From assembly GCF_003260975.1 (NCBI RefSeq), contig NZ_CP030041.1, positions 620,001 to 684,000 on the forward strand: a stretch of 64,000 nucleotides of DNA, in the 5' to 3' direction. Under the pieces are notes generated by a model, which ran no database searches, had not been told where the DNA came from, and worked only from the letters and a program-made list of their open reading frames with translations. The position numbers and the translations under genes were made by a program. This document shows, piece after piece, positions 46,828-55,837 of the stretch (positions within the stretch are counted from its first letter, which is position 1; each line of letters opens with the position of its first letter). This stretch comes from Echinicola strongylocentroti (GTDB lineage Bacteria; Bacteroidota; Bacteroidia; Cytophagales; Cyclobacteriaceae).

Positions 46828-47555
46828 AGCTAAAATGTATCGCTGTAGATGACGAGCCTTTGGCGCTAAAGTTGTTGTGCAGCTTTATCGAGCAGACGGC
46901 CTTTTTGTCCTTGGAAGGCCAGTTTGAAAATGCCATAGATGCCCTTGCCCACACGCACAACAATGAGGTGGACCTGATCTTCTTGGATATCCAGATGCCC
47001 GACCTCTCTGGGATGGAGCTGGCACGAGTACTCGAAAGCAAGAAATCTTCCAAAAACACCCGAATTATCTTTACTACTGCCTATAATCAATTTGCCGTAG
47101 AAGGATATAAAGTAGATGCACTGGACTATCTGCTGAAACCCTACAGCTATGAAGAGTTTCTTAAAGCAGCCACCAAAGCCTATCAATTTTTCGAAGCCAA
47201 AAGTCAGGTTTCTACCAGAGAAAAGGACAATAAAGAGTACATTTTCCTAAAAGTCGAATACCAACTGGTCAAGGTAATGCTGAAGGATATTCTCTACCTG
47301 GAAGGATACAAGGATTATGTAAAGGTTCACCTTATTGGCAAACCCTCTCCTACACTCTCTCTGACAAGTCTGAAGAACATGGAAGAACTGCTTCCTGAAG
47401 ACCAGTTTATGCGCATTCACAGGTCATATATCATATCTCTGGACCATATTGACTCTATCACCCGGAATACCGTGAACATCGGCAAGACGACCATCACCGT
47501 AAGCGATCACTACAAGGATCACTTTCTTCAGTTTGTCAATAAATGGATTGGGTAG
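46824..47555 (+). CDS. LytTR-family response regulator
   Basis: 243 residues. Receiver domain with DDEP at 9-12 and Asp55 in LDIQMPD, Lys in LLKPYS, then a LytTR DNA-binding domain (FLKVEYQLVKV, LYLEGYKDYVKVH, RIHRSYIISLDHID). It pairs with the overlapping kinase gene. LytTR proteins bind short imperfect direct repeats; the divergent TonB-dependent receptor is the most obvious target. Confidence 0.92.
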   Translation: MKLKCIAVDDEPLALKLLCSFIEQTAFLSLEGQFENAIDALAHTHNNEVDLIFLDIQMPDLSGMELARVLESKKSSKNTRIIFTTAYNQFAVEGYKVDALDYLLKPYSYEEFLKAATKAYQFFEAKSQVSTREKDNKEYIFLKVEYQLVKVMLKDILYLEGYKDYVKVHLIGKPSPTLSLTSLKNMEELLPEDQFMRIHRSYIISLDHIDSITRNTVNIGKTTITVSDHYKDHFLQFVNKWIG

Positions 47556-47706
47556 GGCTACCCCAACGCCAAAAAAATGCATTTGTCCCCTTCCTTTCCA
47601 TTCCGTAAACTTCTCAACACGACTTTTCAATTTTGATTTTATTATTCCCAAAACTGTCCTATTTTAGAACATCATTACTAGGTTCACCTGATTTATCTCA
47701 GTTTAA

Positions 47707-47890
47707 CCCGGATTATGCGTTAGGAATCGTAGTGAGAGCTGAAATTACAAGAAAATCAGTTAGTTTGGAGGCATTAGCGTAGCACCGCTACGGTTATGCC
47801 GAAAACTAAAGTGAAACGGCTGATTTTGAAGCAGTTTAAGGTCGCAACACCTGTGCGCCGTGGCGTAGATAGGCTAATGCATATTCCGGG
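47707..47890 (+). mobile_element. CCCGG palindromic element, copy 4 (184 bp)
   Basis: Flanked by TTTAA on both sides (47702-47706 and 47891-47895). It differs from the 166-bp form by an 18-bp block CCTGTGCGCCGTGGCGTA near the right end. It lies 3' of the LytTR gene. Confidence 0.88.
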
Positions 47891-47941
47891 TTTAAGCAGT
47901 AGGAATCGTTATAGTCTGTTCCGAAAGATGTCAGGAAATGC

Positions 47942-48036
47942 TGAAAACCACCTTGGAGTTTAGCACAAACACTAGTTACACAATGAAAAAACATAGGACC
48001 AATATTACCAGCTACACACTAACTAAACGGCGTTGA
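47942..48036 (+). repeat. Solo end of the 820-bp degenerate element
   Basis: Diverged match to 24990-25085: starts TGAAAACCACC and ends AACTAAACGGCGTTGA. Just left of it (47896-47938) is a scrap of a CCCGG-family variant (TAGGAATCGT, then CTGTTCCGA). No gene. Confidence 0.55.
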
Positions 48037-48071
48037 TTCGGGATCCAAAGTCCACTTTTAAACAATCGTAC

Positions 48072-48548
48072 ATGACAGCTCTTCAAAAGACATTTATGGA
48101 GATGGCCATCAGCCTCTCACGGGAAGGAATGAATTCCGGTAAAGGAGGCCCCTTTGGCTGTGTGATCGTCAAGGACGGCGTGGTGATCGGAAAGGGAAAC
48201 AACCAAGTCCTGAGCACCAATGACCCCACCGCCCATGCGGAAGTCGTTGCGATCAGGGAAGCCTGCAAGACGCTTCGTACCTTCCAGTTGGATGGATGCG
48301 AAATCTACACCTCATGCGAACCCTGCCCCATGTGCCTGGGCGCTATTTATTGGGCCCGCCCTGCAAAAGTTATTTATGCCAACACACGTCAAGAAGCCGC
48401 TGATGCGGGATTTGACGATGATTTCATCTATCAGGAACTTCCACTGTCTCCATCCGATAGAAAAATCTCCATGATTCACTCTCCTGACAATGCCGCATTG
48501 GAAGTATTCCAGGAGTGGATTTCTAAAGAAGACAAAAAAGTTTACTGA
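48072..48548 (+). CDS. guaD: Guanine deaminase-like nucleoside/base deaminase
   Basis: 158 residues from the ATG at 48072. A TTG start at 48033 is possible in frame but lies next to or inside a repeat (47942-48036), so it is unlikely to be used. Zinc site HAEV and PCPMC (CEPCPMC) define the cytidine-deaminase fold. GKGGPFGCVIVKDG, NDPTAHAEVVAIREAC and the C-terminal FIYQELPLSPSDRKI fit guanine deaminases of the B. subtilis GuaD type rather than tRNA deaminase TadA. It converts guanine to xanthine and ammonia. It could form an operon with the decarboxylase gene 48 bp downstream. Confidence 0.8.
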   Translation: MTALQKTFMEMAISLSREGMNSGKGGPFGCVIVKDGVVIGKGNNQVLSTNDPTAHAEVVAIREACKTLRTFQLDGCEIYTSCEPCPMCLGAIYWARPAKVIYANTRQEAADAGFDDDFIYQELPLSPSDRKISMIHSPDNAALEVFQEWISKEDKKVY

Positions 48549-48596
48549 TTTTTACCGCAGTTTTTTACCCTGTCATACTGACAAAACCCATTATCA

Positions 48597-49985
48597 ATGC
48601 ACAAAAGTATAGAAAACGACCTCAACCAGTTTGATGAGCTACTTACTACAGTAAAAGACAAAGGCATAGCCTATCTTAACGCACTTTCCGAGCGGCCAAC
48701 TTCATCTACTCATCAAGTTACCGAACATATTAATTTGCCGGAGGAAGGTCCCGGCACCCTCAAAGCACTCGAACACTTCCTTCAGCGTTTCGAGCCACTT
48801 ATGGTGGCTTCTTCAGGTCCTCGATTTTGGGGTTTTGTAACAGGAGGCACCACACCTGCGGCTATTGTCGGGGACTGGCTTACCTCCATTTATGACCAAA
48901 ATACACAAACGACAAAAGGCGATGGGGATGTGTCTGCCACCATCGAACAGGAAACCATCCAGTTGCTCCTTGAGCTGCTCCAGTTGCCAAAAGACTACCT
49001 AGGCGGGTTCGTATCTGGGGCGACCATGTCCAACTTCACCTGCCTGGCCGTAGCACGGCAGTGGGTAGGGCATCAACTAGGCAAGGACTTCGCTAGGGAC
49101 GGTATCACGGAGACCATTCCTGTAGTATCAGCCACACCGCACTCCTCCTCCATCAAATCCCTGGCTATGCTCGGTCTTGGTAGCAAAAACATCATACACA
49201 TCAACACCAAGAATGGCAACCGCGAGGCCATGGATATGGAGCATCTTGAAAGCACCATTCAAAATCTGCAAGGTCAGCCTTTTATACTCATCTCAAGCGC
49301 TGGCACGGTAAACACAGTGGATTTTGATGACTTTTCGGCCATTGCCAAACTAAAGGAAAAACACCAGTTTTGGTGGCACATCGACGCGGCTTTTGGTGGC
49401 TTTGCGGCTTGCTCACCATCCTATAAGGGGCTACTGATGGACTGGCACCAAGCAGATAGCATCACCCTGGATGGCCATAAGTGGCTCAACGTCCCCTATG
49501 AAAGTGGCGCGTTCCTAATAAAAGAAAAACACCAATTGCTCCAAGTAGCTTCTTTCCAAAACTCCAATGCGCCCTACCTGGGAGATCCCATGGAGAGTTT
49601 TAATTACCTCAATTTACTTCCAGAAAACTCAAGGCGCCTCAAAGCCCTTCCTGTTTGGTTTAGCCTCGTTTCCTATGGACGAGAAGGCTACCAATCCATC
49701 GTTGAAAATTGCATCACATTGGCAAAGGAATTTGGCCAGGCAATTGAGGAGAATGAGCGTTTTGAACTCTTGGCACCCGTGAGACTGAACACGGTCTGCT
49801 TTTGCTTAAAAAACCAGGCCCGTACGGCTTCATTTTTGTCTTCCTTGAATGCCACTGGCAAGGTATTCATGACCCCTACTACCTATCAGGGAAAAGCAGC
49901 CATCCGAGCAGCCTTTGTCAACTACAGAACAACCAAAAAAGATATTACCTCTACCTTAAAACTAATGGAAGAAACCTGTCGATAA
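48597..49985 (+). CDS. PLP-dependent group II decarboxylase family protein
   Basis: 462 residues. It has the fold-type I layout of aromatic and acidic amino-acid decarboxylases: FWGFVTGGTTPAAIVGDWL, GGFVSGATMSNFTCLAVAR, HIDAAFGGFAA, and the cofactor lysine Lys295 in LDGHKWLNVPYESG. Members of this branch act on glutamate, aspartate, tyrosine, tryptophan or DOPA; the substrate here cannot be chosen. In Bacteroidetes such proteins are often annotated only as aspartate aminotransferase family. Confidence 0.85.
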   Translation: MHKSIENDLNQFDELLTTVKDKGIAYLNALSERPTSSTHQVTEHINLPEEGPGTLKALEHFLQRFEPLMVASSGPRFWGFVTGGTTPAAIVGDWLTSIYDQNTQTTKGDGDVSATIEQETIQLLLELLQLPKDYLGGFVSGATMSNFTCLAVARQWVGHQLGKDFARDGITETIPVVSATPHSSSIKSLAMLGLGSKNIIHINTKNGNREAMDMEHLESTIQNLQGQPFILISSAGTVNTVDFDDFSAIAKLKEKHQFWWHIDAAFGGFAACSPSYKGLLMDWHQADSITLDGHKWLNVPYESGAFLIKEKHQLLQVASFQNSNAPYLGDPMESFNYLNLLPENSRRLKALPVWFSLVSYGREGYQSIVENCITLAKEFGQAIEENERFELLAPVRLNTVCFCLKNQARTASFLSSLNATGKVFMTPTTYQGKAAIRAAFVNYRTTKKDITSTLKLMEETCR

Positions 49986-50062
49986 TGCCCAATAATGGCT
50001 ATAACGAGGGCTGTGTCCGGCATGTCCTTTGATACAACCATTCTCATTCTTGGCCTGCGCTT

Positions 50063-50095
50063 ATCTCATGTCTCACATCTCAATACTCACGTCTC
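50063..50095 (-). repeat. Heptanucleotide tandem repeat, second tract
   Basis: On the minus strand it reads as 7-nt units NTGAGAN (GTGAGTA, TTGAGAT, GTGAGAC, ATGAGAT) after a partial unit. It lies 18 bp past the stop of the minus-strand gene at 50114, so it has the same strand relation to the preceding gene as the tract at 12999. Confidence 0.8.
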
Positions 50096-50113
50096 TAGCC
50101 ATTGCTTTCAACC

Positions 50114-51670
50114 TCACTTTTCCCTTACTATTTTCTTCTGGAACTTTTCCCTAATCACCTCTTGGACGGGGCGGTTTTGGATCTTGCTGTCCAGCCAAGA
50201 AATGATATCCAAATACAAAAATGCACGTTTCTCATAAGGGTGGTTTTCGTATTGCACCAGCTTGTCCCTCAATTCCCTAAAAGCGGATTTCAACTCATAT
50301 TCATAAATCCTGTTGAGTTTTCTGACGAAATGCATCATCTCCTGCTGCACCAAATGCAAGTCCTGCATCTTGATCAAAAATTTATAGACATTTCTGATCT
50401 GCTGCTCCAAGTTATCATCCAGGCCTTCTTCATAGCTGGCAATCAGCTTCAGGATATGGGCAAAACACTGTAAATCCTCCCTCAGTCCATCACCTGTATG
50501 GCTGATCACCTCATCCAAATGCCTGATAGCACCCAAATTATCCCCACTCCCAAAATACAGACAAGCAATCTTATAGTGGAGAACGACCACATGGTGCACA
50601 TCCAGTTTTGACCGGAGCTCACGCATTTCTTTCAGTAGAGGCGGAATGGCTTTTTCCACCCCCAAACTAAAGTCGCCAATTAAAAAGTAATAGTTGATGC
50701 TATTGGAATAATAATAGAGAAAGGCCAAAATGCGGCAGTTATCGTCCATTCTAAAATCATCATTTTCCAAGCTGTCCTTAAACTGTTCAAACACAACGAT
50801 AAACCGCTCATACCGCTGCAAGTAAAACAAGGTATCCAGCAGATAATGATAGGCTTTCAGGTAATTGCCCGTAGCCACCTTTTTCATTTGGGGATGGTTT
50901 TGGTACAAGCTTACCCACCGTTGTGCCGCTCGGTAACATAAGGGAAAATCCTGTAAAATATGGTAAAACCAGACCTGTGCCTGAAACAGGTATAGTTTTT
51001 CGTAAAAGTTCAGCTCATCCAGCTCGTATTCCGGCATATTTTTTAGGTAATAGGCCTCCACCAACCTCCTGTCATATTCATCCTTGACATGGCCCATTTT
51101 AAGGTACAGCCCATAAAGCTGCAAGGAAAGGTTACTCAGAGTGTTCTTCAGCGAAGCACTGCTGACAAGCCCCTTTGCTTCATTGGCCAATATCTCTGCC
51201 CTGTCCCGCATACTCCTGGTAATGTGCTGGGATTCTATCACCTTCTCCAGCTCCACGATCCGTAGCATGATCGTGTCCAGGTAGTACTTTTTGGCCGTTT
51301 GCTTGGCCTTGTCCAGCAACTTTAGGCTCTGCTTATACAGCCCCTTATTATAGAGAATCCGTGCAAAATCTATCTGCTCATTCAGCTGTAACTCCACATT
51401 ATGATCCGCATAGATCAACCGTAAACTGACCAAAATCTGCTTGTATAAATGGGATTTCATATTGGCCAACTGCTTTTTGGTAACAGGAGCCTTCTTCAGG
51501 AGTACTTTTTCATCATAGACCTCCATTTTATCCAACGCATCAAAAAGCTTCACAAATTTGGCGTTTTCGTTGGCTCCAAACCGTTGGGTGTAAAGCTTAA
51601 ATCCCCGCTTATCCGAAGCACTTAAGGACTTGATCAAAATAAATACACTATCTTTTTCCTTGTCAGACAT
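50114..51670 (-). CDS. Hypothetical TPR-like helical protein
   Basis: 518 residues, almost entirely predicted helical, with no signal peptide. Repeated helix pairs (YNKGLYKQSLKLLDKAKQTAKKYY, LYFGSGDNLGAIRHLDEVI) suggest a degenerate TPR superhelix. The N-terminus MSDKEKDSVFILIKSLSASDKRGFK is distinctive and resembles conserved hypothetical proteins of Cytophagales, which I cannot name further. Cytoplasmic and probably a scaffold. It is divergent from leuA. Confidence 0.7.
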   Translation of the reverse strand: MSDKEKDSVFILIKSLSASDKRGFKLYTQRFGANENAKFVKLFDALDKMEVYDEKVLLKKAPVTKKQLANMKSHLYKQILVSLRLIYADHNVELQLNEQIDFARILYNKGLYKQSLKLLDKAKQTAKKYYLDTIMLRIVELEKVIESQHITRSMRDRAEILANEAKGLVSSASLKNTLSNLSLQLYGLYLKMGHVKDEYDRRLVEAYYLKNMPEYELDELNFYEKLYLFQAQVWFYHILQDFPLCYRAAQRWVSLYQNHPQMKKVATGNYLKAYHYLLDTLFYLQRYERFIVVFEQFKDSLENDDFRMDDNCRILAFLYYYSNSINYYFLIGDFSLGVEKAIPPLLKEMRELRSKLDVHHVVVLHYKIACLYFGSGDNLGAIRHLDEVISHTGDGLREDLQCFAHILKLIASYEEGLDDNLEQQIRNVYKFLIKMQDLHLVQQEMMHFVRKLNRIYEYELKSAFRELRDKLVQYENHPYEKRAFLYLDIISWLDSKIQNRPVQEVIREKFQKKIVREK

Positions 51671-51813
51671 CAGACAAATTACACGTTTAAAATACTCAAA
51701 ATCAATTATTTAACAAAATACACAGCCTGTTAAACATTGGACAAATAAAGTTAAGGCAATTTACAATCAATCCATAAGATTTTACTTTAGATTTTAGAAT
51801 AAAAACTCAGATT

Positions 51814-52986
51814 ATGGATAAACGACAAGTATTGATCTTTGACACTACCCTAAGGGACGGAGAACAGGTCCCTGGCTGTAAATTGAACACCCCACAAAAA
51901 ATCGAAATTGCCCGACAACTGGAAAACCTCGGCGTGGATGTGATCGAAGCGGGCTTTCCGATTTCAAGCCCTGGGGACTTCAAATCAGTCGTAGAAATAT
52001 CAAAAAGTGTTTCTGAACCTATTATCTGTGGACTTTCCCGTGGAGTGGCCAAAGACATAGAGGTAGCTGCCGAAGCCCTAAAATACGCCAAAAGACCGCG
52101 TATACATACTGGTATCGGCACATCCCCTTCCCATATCAAATACAAATTCAAAAGTACACCCGACCAAATCCTTGAACGGGCAGTAGCTGCAGTAAAACAC
52201 GCTAAATCTTTTGTAGAAGACGTAGAGTTTTATGCGGAAGACGCCGGAAGGACTGACAATGAATACCTGGCTCGCGTCTGTGAATCGGTCATCAAGGCAG
52301 GAGCCACTGTCCTTAATATCCCGGACACTACTGGTTACTGCCTACCTGATGAATACGGTGCAAAGGTAAAATACCTCATGGACAATGTGAGGGGCATCGA
52401 AAACGTCATCATTTCCGCCCATTGTCATAACGACCTGGGACTGGCCACAGCAAACTCCATATCCGCTGTCATGAACGGTGCTCGCCAAATCGAATGTACC
52501 ATCAATGGTATAGGAGAAAGAGCCGGCAATACTTCTCTGGAAGAGGTCTCCATGATCATGAAACAGCACCCTAGGCTGAATGTCTATAACAACATCAATT
52601 CCAGACTACTAAACCCAATTTCCAGACTGGTTTCCGAACGAATGGGCATGTACGTCCAGCCCAATAAAGCCATCGTTGGATCCAATGCCTTTGCCCACTC
52701 TTCGGGCATTCACCAAGATGGTGTCATCAAAAACCGTGAAACTTACGAAATCATCGATCCAGCAGAAGTCGGTGTTCATGAATCCATGATCGTATTGACC
52801 GCTAGAAGTGGTCGAGCAGCTTTGGCCTTCAGGCTTCATAAAATCGGCTATACCATCACCAAACTACAGCTCGATGAGGTTTACCAACTTTTCTTAGAAC
52901 ACGCCGATTTGAAAAAAGAAATAACAGATGAAGATCTTCATGAAATCATGAAAATTTCCAGTGTACCTGGAAACGTAGAAGCGTAA
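51814..52986 (+). CDS. leuA: 2-isopropylmalate synthase, short form
   Basis: 390 residues. The catalytic HMGL-like barrel is complete: [56 protein letters not shown] (metal-binding HxH) and [14 protein letters not shown], then the linker segment [11 protein letters not shown]. The chain stops soon after, without the C-terminal allosteric LeuA dimer domain that makes the usual enzyme about 500-560 residues. Feedback inhibition by leucine may therefore be absent or different. Homocitrate or citramalate synthase are alternatives, since short enzymes of this group overlap in sequence. No other leucine gene is adjacent. Confidence 0.8.
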   Translation: MDKRQVLIFDTTLRDGEQVPGCKLNTPQKIEIARQLENLGVDVIEAGFPISSPGDFKSVVEISKSVSEPIICGLSRGVAKDIEVAAEALKYAKRPRIHTGIGTSPSHIKYKFKSTPDQILERAVAAVKHAKSFVEDVEFYAEDAGRTDNEYLARVCESVIKAGATVLNIPDTTGYCLPDEYGAKVKYLMDNVRGIENVIISAHCHNDLGLATANSISAVMNGARQIECTINGIGERAGNTSLEEVSMIMKQHPRLNVYNNINSRLLNPISRLVSERMGMYVQPNKAIVGSNAFAHSSGIHQDGVIKNRETYEIIDPAEVGVHESMIVLTARSGRAALAFRLHKIGYTITKLQLDEVYQLFLEHADLKKEITDEDLHEIMKISSVPGNVEA

Positions 52987-52994
52987 ACACTGAA

Positions 52995-53175
52995 CCCCGT
53001 TTATGCTTTAGGAATCGTGACAGCCTGTCCCGACGGATGTTGGGAAGGTTTAAAACTGCAAGAAAATCAGGCTGTTTTCGATTCTACGTAGTGGCCAAAC
53101 AGGTTCCCCATCCACCGCAGATCAGGCAGTAATAATGGTGTGCCGTGGCGCAGATAGCCTAATGCATATTTCGGA
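52995..53175 (+). repeat. CCCGG-family element, decayed copy
   Basis: Begins CCCCGTTTATGCTTTAGGAA 8 bp past the leuA stop and ends TGCATATTTCGGA. The interior carries CCTGTCCCGACGGATGT and TGCCGTGGCGCAGATAG. The flanks (CTGAA, TTGAA) are no longer identical, so it is old. Confidence 0.65.
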
Positions 53176-53195
53176 TTGAAGATCAATTGTCCATA

Positions 53196-53233
53196 AAAAA
53201 ATCCAGTGAATCATGATTCACTGGATTTTTTTA
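53196..53233. terminator. Bidirectional terminator between leuA and ffh
   Basis: A perfect palindrome AATCCAGTGAATCA-TGATTCACTGGATT (53200-53227) with flanking A and T runs. It serves the convergent genes leuA and ffh. Confidence 0.9.
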
Positions 53234-53254
53234 TCTCTTCTATTAAGGGGACTT

Positions 53255-54592
53255 TCAGCCCTTAGGCCCATTAGGCATCAAATTACCTAAGGCACGTTGA
53301 GCTCCTCCCATCTTATTCATCTGCTTCATCATCTTCCTCATGTCCCTAAACTGCTTCATTAAGTTATTGACCTCTTGAATGGATCTTCCGCTACCGTCAG
53401 CGATCCGCTTTCTCCTACTTCCATCGATCACATCTGGATTTTCCCTTTCCAGCGGTGTCATGCTTCTGATGATCGCTTCTATTGGCTTAAAGGAATCATC
53501 ATCGATATCCATTCCTTTGATCATTTTGCCCATCCCAGGGATCATGCCCATCAGGTCTTTCAGGTTACCCATTTTTTTGATCTGCTCGATCTGGGAAAGA
53601 AAATCATCAAAGTTAAACTGGTTTTTTCGAATCTTGGCGTTGATACGCTTGGCTTCATCTTCGTCAAAAGACTCTTGGGCCTTTTCTACCAAAGACACAA
53701 CGTCTCCCATACCAAGGATCCGCTGGGCCATCCTGTCCGGATAGAAGACGTCCAAGTTTTCCATTTTCTCACCAGTGGAGATAAACTTGATCGGCTTATC
53801 CACTACGTGGCGAATCGAAATGGCCGCACCTCCACGGGTATCGCCATCCAGTTTGGTAAGCACTACCCCATCGAAATTCAACCGTTCATCGAAGGTCTTG
53901 GCCGTATTCACGGCATCCTGCCCCGTCATGGAATCCACTACAAACAAGGTCTCCGCAGGATCAAGGTGCTTCTTCAGGTCGGAAATCTCATTCATCATCT
54001 GCTCATCAACGGCAAGTCGCCCAGCTGTATCGACGATGACATTTTTCTTTCCGTTCTTCTTGGCGTATTCTATAGCCTTGGAAGCAATATCCAGCGCATT
54101 CTTATTCTCTGGCTCAGCGTAAACCTCCACTCCGATCTGCTCACCCAGCGTCTTCAGCTGTTCTATGGCCGCAGGACGATAAATATCACAAGCCACCAAC
54201 AATACCTGTCGGCCTTGCTTTTTTAAATGTGTAGCCAGCTTACCAGAAAAAGTGGTTTTACCAGAACCTTGAAGCCCCGAAATCAAAATCACATTGGGAT
54301 CTCCCTTGAGACTGATATCTTCTTTGGTCCCCCCCATTAACTTGGTCAGTTCTTCTTGTGTGATCTTCACAAGCAACTGCCCCGGGGAAACAGAAATCAA
54401 CACGTCTCTACCAAGCGCTTCTGTCTTGATCGTATCAGTGACTTCCTTGGCTACCTTATAGTTTACGTCAGCATCGATCAACGCACGCCTGATCTCCTTA
54501 ACTGTCGTGGCTACGTTGATTTCGGTAATCTTACCGGTACCCTTTAGGGTCTTAAATGCTCTATCTAGTTTATAACTAAGATTATCAAACAT
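53255..54592 (-). CDS. ffh: Signal recognition particle protein Ffh
   Basis: 445 residues, the normal length. The N domain is followed by the G domain with GLQGSGKTT (G1), VACDIYRPAA, VDTAGRLAVDEQMM (G3) and TKLDGDTRGGAA (G4), and a Met-rich M domain (FRDMRKMMKQMNKMGG) that binds 4.5S RNA and signal sequences. It targets nascent membrane proteins to FtsY and the translocon. An essential single-copy gene; a strong -7 box lies 25 bp upstream of the start. Confidence 0.97.
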   Translation of the reverse strand: MFDNLSYKLDRAFKTLKGTGKITEINVATTVKEIRRALIDADVNYKVAKEVTDTIKTEALGRDVLISVSPGQLLVKITQEELTKLMGGTKEDISLKGDPNVILISGLQGSGKTTFSGKLATHLKKQGRQVLLVACDIYRPAAIEQLKTLGEQIGVEVYAEPENKNALDIASKAIEYAKKNGKKNVIVDTAGRLAVDEQMMNEISDLKKHLDPAETLFVVDSMTGQDAVNTAKTFDERLNFDGVVLTKLDGDTRGGAAISIRHVVDKPIKFISTGEKMENLDVFYPDRMAQRILGMGDVVSLVEKAQESFDEDEAKRINAKIRKNQFNFDDFLSQIEQIKKMGNLKDLMGMIPGMGKMIKGMDIDDDSFKPIEAIIRSMTPLERENPDVIDGSRRKRIADGSGRSIQEVNNLMKQFRDMRKMMKQMNKMGGAQRALGNLMPNGPKG

Positions 54593-54616
54593 GTGCTCTT
54601 TCCTTCTATTTTACTG

Positions 54617-54624
54617 CAAAAATA
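54617..54624 (-). promoter_or_regulatory. -7 box of the ffh promoter
   Basis: TATTTTTG on the minus strand matches TAnnTTTG exactly, 25 bp before the ATG. The -33 position 20 nt upstream reads CTT rather than TTG. Confidence 0.45.
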
Positions 54625-55194
54625 CAATAAATTAATTTCTATCGAAGGACTGCGTTATTTATTCGCCCAATTCTTTTATCTCGGCTTATGAAAGTTGTTT
54701 TCCTTGCTACAACAAAAAAATATAATATACCAACATTAAACTCATTTATTTACACATAAAACCTAAAAATACCACGATTACGGTATTTTATTTCTTAAAA
54801 ATATCCCGTACCTTAGAATTACTGTTTCACTTTTTAAAACCAAGAAGTAAAAACATACTTTACTTTTAATTTTTAATCCTAAGAAGAAAAGCCGTCGGGT
54901 AACTTCGACGGCTTTTTACTTTTTCATACCAAATCTCGGATCATACGGAAAAGTAGGTTTAAAAGATAAGAGGAAAGGTTTTTTCGATTTCCTAAAACTA
55001 GCCCGTACACTGAAGAGGTGGTCAAAAAGCCCCTTTCATGGGATTTAGGGGTAAATTTTAACTAAATTCCTTCAAAAACAAAGTCTTTGCTCGGACGCCA
55101 CTAGATATAAATAGCGCTTTATTCCAATACTCAATAAGGAGAAGCAATGTTAAGAAAGTGCGTCGAAAATCCCCCAGATATATTGCTTGATCGA
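54625..55194. other. Intergenic region between ffh and a membrane-anchored hypothetical gene
   Basis: 570 bp, very AT-rich in its first half. No ORF supported. It contains an isolated terminator-like hairpin (54891-54917). Confidence 0.45.
54891..54917 (+). terminator. Isolated rho-independent terminator
   Basis: GCCGTCG (54891-54897) and CGACGGC (54906-54912) with an 8-nt loop, an A run before and TTTTT after. No gene ends upstream on the plus strand (ffh points the other way), so it may end an unannotated small RNA. Confidence 0.6.
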
Positions 55195-55725
55195 TCAGAA
55201 GAATTTTCTGTTCAATATTTCAGAAACCACTACGGCATCTTTCAGGCTTTTTGGATCCTTTAGCATGTCCCTGTAGCGATTGGAAGAAGCCTTTTCTTCG
55301 GCCACATCCTCTACTTCCTTCAGCAACCGCTCATCGGAATCTATTTCTACTTGGTCATCCAGTTTAACCAATTTTTTACCCTCAGAGGAATGCTCCGCCT
55401 GATAAGATCCTTCGTAGTATTGTCTTGCTGGTTTGGGCCGCTCTTGCGCAGGGATTTTTTCTAACACCTCGTTAGTGGTTTTGGGAGTCCTTGGCGCTTT
55501 CTCAAGCTGCTTCTGTCCGGATTTCTCCAGGTCAGCTTTTCGTTCATGCTGTTCGTTTCGGATCTCTTTCAGCAACTCTTCAAAAGAAACTGGTTTTCGT
55601 GGAGTTTCATCCTCCCCGGACATGTCCATATCTCCCTGTCCTTTGTCCTTTTTCTTCTTGGTCAAAGCCTGAATCACAAAAAACACGATTGTCAGAATAA
55701 TATATATCAGCGTTCCGTTGTCCAC
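55195..55725 (-). CDS. Hypothetical protein with one N-terminal membrane span
   Basis: 176 residues. A hydrophobic segment at about 5-22 (LIYIILTIVFFVIQAL) is followed by KKKKDKGQ and a long, highly charged region rich in Lys, Glu and Asp with probable disorder or coiled coil. The C-terminus, SLKDAVVVSEILNRKFF, is predicted helical and resembles the end of short conserved proteins in Bacteroidetes. Orientation is probably N-terminus out, charged part in the cytoplasm. Function unknown. Confidence 0.65.
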   Translation of the reverse strand: MDNGTLIYIILTIVFFVIQALTKKKKDKGQGDMDMSGEDETPRKPVSFEELLKEIRNEQHERKADLEKSGQKQLEKAPRTPKTTNEVLEKIPAQERPKPARQYYEGSYQAEHSSEGKKLVKLDDQVEIDSDERLLKEVEDVAEEKASSNRYRDMLKDPKSLKDAVVVSEILNRKFF

Positions 55726-55837
55726 CTTTATTGTTGTTTGATCAAAAGCAAGGTAAGAAAAAAAACCAAAACCATTACTGCGTTCTTATCACCAACTACT
55801 AAAAGCCTCTGATCCATAGAATGGGTGATTTTGCAAA

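Noticed and set aside
48033..48071. TTG start for the guanine deaminase, 13 codons upstream
   Set aside because: The extension begins in a repeat shared with 25070-25085; the ATG at 48072 gives the normal family length.
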